Assembly (NCBI GenBank): GCA_023267315.1
Contig: JAHFNN010000044.1
Coordinates: 1-7,340, forward strand
Direction: 5' to 3'
From: Candidatus Nomurabacteria bacterium
GTDB lineage: Bacteria; Patescibacteriota; Minisyncoccia; Phycocordibacterales; UBA9973
DNA length: 7,340 bases
Shown: positions 5,907 through 7,340 of the stretch, in pieces
How positions within the stretch are numbered: position 1 is the stretch's first letter
Layout: each line of letters opens with the position of its first letter
The notes under the pieces: generated by a model
The model's database searches: none
What the model was told of the DNA's origin: nothing
The model's input: only the letters and a program-made list of their open reading frames with translations
Program-made: the position numbers and the translations under genes

Positions 5907-7340
5907 TTATTTCGCAATCGCCACCGCTTCTTCAAGCTTGATAGAAAGAAGTTTTGAAGCACCTTCGGCACCCATTGTGATACCGTAGAGTACTTGTGCG
6001 CGAGACATTGTCTCTCGATTGTGAGTGACGACAATGAGCTGTGAATATTTTGAAAGACTCTCGAGCATATCGCCGTACTTTCGACTATTTGCTTCATCAA
6101 GTGCCGCATCTGTTTCATCAAGGACTAAGAATGGTGGAGGGTTCACCTGTGACATTGCAAAAAGAAGTGCGATAGATGTGAGTGAGCGCTCACCTCCTGA
6201 GAGCATATGTAGATCCTTTACCTTTTTCTTCGGCAATGATACGTTTATTTCGATACCACGTTCAAATTCCTTCTCCCCTTCTTCAGCATCTTCGGCAAGT
6301 TGAACCTCTTCATCCAACTCTTCAGTATTTTTTCTCGCACGCTTATGTTCAATCACCACGGAGAGAAATGCTGAACCTCCGCCGAACATGAGCGCAAAGA
6401 AATTCTGAAATTCTTTATTTATCTTTTCAATACCCACATTAAATTCCCTATCAAGTGTTTGTTTGAGTTCGGTGATCAGATTGCGAAGCGAAACGATACT
6501 ATCGGTAAGATCGGAAAGTTCTCGTGCCAAAAATGTATCGCGAGCAGTCGCCTCTTCATATTCCTTCATAACTTCACTTCCACCTGCTCCACCAGCATCT
6601 TCAAGTTTAATTTTGATACGTTCAATTTTTTTGAGCTTTTCTTCTTGAGATACACGATCTTCTTCACCCGAAGATTCCTCAGTAAACACCGTCGCTTCAT
6701 GACCCACCAAAACTCGCGCCTCAGCAAGTTCATTTTCAAAATCTACATGGAATTTTTGAATCGTCTCTTCTTTCAATGAGAGCATCGAGAGTTCACTTCG
6801 AATCTCTCGCTCTTTTGCTTGAGATTCGTAGCGTAAGCGTTCTTCATTGCGAAGGGCTTCGCGTTCTTCATCTATTTTTCTGCGTAGTATCGCGATCTGT
6901 GATTCGAGCTCTTTTTCTTTGACTTCAATTAACCCCAGCTCGGTTGTAATCTCTTCAAATGTTTTTTTATGATGCTCTAATTCTTGTGCACGGTTCACCG
7001 TATCGGGTGTTCCTCCTGACGTACGCGTTTCAAAAAAAGAAGTAAGGTGCGTTTTTATATTTTTTAGAATAGTTGAAATCGAAGCAATATCTTCTGTCGC
7101 CAGAGCCTCATCTATTTTTGTACCAATTTCTGCGACGAGTGAATCTGCTTCATGTGAGGAGAGAGTAATCGAATCTTTGTGTTGAGGCGCAGAAACTGAT
7201 GATGATTCAAGAGCTTCAATGATACCTTCAAGACGGCCTATTTTTCGAGAGAGATCTTCTTTCATCTGTCGCACACTTCCGCGAGTGCGTTCAAGCACCG
7301 CAAGCTCTTCAGTACGTTCACGAAGCGTCTTGTTTTCATT
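5907..7340 (-). CDS. smc: chromosome segregation protein SMC, C-terminal half (5' end outside window)
   Basis: These are the last 477 residues of the SMC ATPase, which dimerises and loads on DNA to organise and separate chromosomes. The upstream part (about 7340 down to 6480) is a Glu/Lys/Arg-rich coiled coil, the arm returning from the hinge. The head then follows: FGGGSAFLSV, an ABC signature LSGGE (6189-6203), Walker B with D-loop FLVLDETDAALDEAN (6087-6131, with the catalytic Glu of DET) and the switch histidine of VVTHNRE (6021-6023). The frame stays open to the window edge, so an in-frame GTG at 7296-7298 is not the start. The N-terminal Walker A half and hinge lie outside. An acidic 32-residue stretch (6258-6353) sits between two head strands where B. 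subtilis SMC has roughly ten. The stop abuts the shared terminator. No ScpA or ScpB gene is visible. Confidence 0.96.
   Translation of the reverse strand, partial: NENKTLRERTEELAVLERTRGSVRQMKEDLSRKIGRLEGIIEALESSSVSAPQHKDSITLSSHEADSLVAEIGTKIDEALATEDIASISTILKNIKTHLTSFFETRTSGGTPDTVNRAQELEHHKKTFEEITTELGLIEVKEKELESQIAILRRKIDEEREALRNEERLRYESQAKEREIRSELSMLSLKEETIQKFHVDFENELAEARVLVGHEATVFTEESSGEEDRVSQEEKLKKIERIKIKLEDAGGAGGSEVMKEYEEATARDTFLARELSDLTDSIVSLRNLITELKQTLDREFNVGIEKINKEFQNFFALMFGGGSAFLSVVIEHKRARKNTEELDEEVQLAEDAEEGEKEFERGIEINVSLPKKKVKDLHMLSGGERSLTSIALLFAMSQVNPPPFLVLDETDAALDEANSRKYGDMLESLSKYSQLIVVTHNRETMSRAQVLYGITMGAEGASKLLSIKLEEAVAIAK

Noticed and set aside
7296..7298. GTG on the - strand as the start of the SMC-like gene
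   Set aside because: The frame continues open upstream to the window edge with coiled-coil-like sequence (TLRERTEEL), and the protein would lack the Walker A half and hinge of SMC.
1..7340. CRISPR arrays, insertion sequences, tRNA or rRNA genes, attachment sites, alternative genetic code
   Set aside because: No direct-repeat arrays, transposase motifs, terminal inverted repeats or cloverleaf-like stretches were seen by eye, and no in-frame TGA occurs in any of the five genes.

Overview
The window reads as ordinary chromosome from a Candidate Phyla Radiation bacterium (Patescibacteria, most likely a Parcubacteria-type lineage). This is inferred from three things: the SMC C-terminus (PPPFLVLDETDAALDEAN followed by VVTHNRETMSRA), the compact wall-enzyme fusions, and starts that lack Shine-Dalgarno sequences. 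No 16S rRNA or other marker is present, so the assignment is by resemblance only. Base composition is moderately AT-rich, intergenic gaps are very short, and the standard bacterial code works throughout (stops used are TAG and TAA, with no in-frame TGA).

Layout: four genes run on the + strand and one converges on them from the - strand. (1) 27-2063 is an RNase R-type 3'-5' exoribonuclease without the usual N-terminal helix-turn-helix. (2) 2068-3942, four bases later, is a membrane-anchored two-domain protein: a CapA/PgsA-like metallophosphatase-fold domain followed by a NodB polysaccharide deacetylase. (3) 3972-5402 is a second membrane-anchored fusion: a YkuD L,D-transpeptidase followed by an S11 D-Ala-D-Ala carboxypeptidase-like domain. 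(4) 5464-5847 is a small cytoplasmic protein resembling the DUF6166 family, behind a near-consensus promoter of its own. A perfect 16-bp hairpin at 5867-5906 separates it from (5) the - strand gene 5907-7340, the C-terminal half of the SMC chromosome-segregation ATPase, which runs off the right edge.

How the genes fit together: genes 2 and 3 look like an envelope-remodelling pair. One combines a glycan deacetylase with a CapA-type domain. The other joins the enzyme that could trim pentapeptides to tetrapeptides with the enzyme that uses tetrapeptides to make 3-3 crosslinks or anchor proteins. RNase R shares their strand and may be co-transcribed with gene 2. RNase R and SMC are housekeeping functions.

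The most notable points are the two wall-enzyme fusions, the KNG in place of KTG in the S11 domain, the extended -10 boxes placed almost against start codons (suggesting leaderless or near-leaderless mRNAs), and the lone DUF6166-like gene. No mobile element, CRISPR array, tRNA or rRNA was seen, and I found no convincing evidence of a wholly new multi-gene system.
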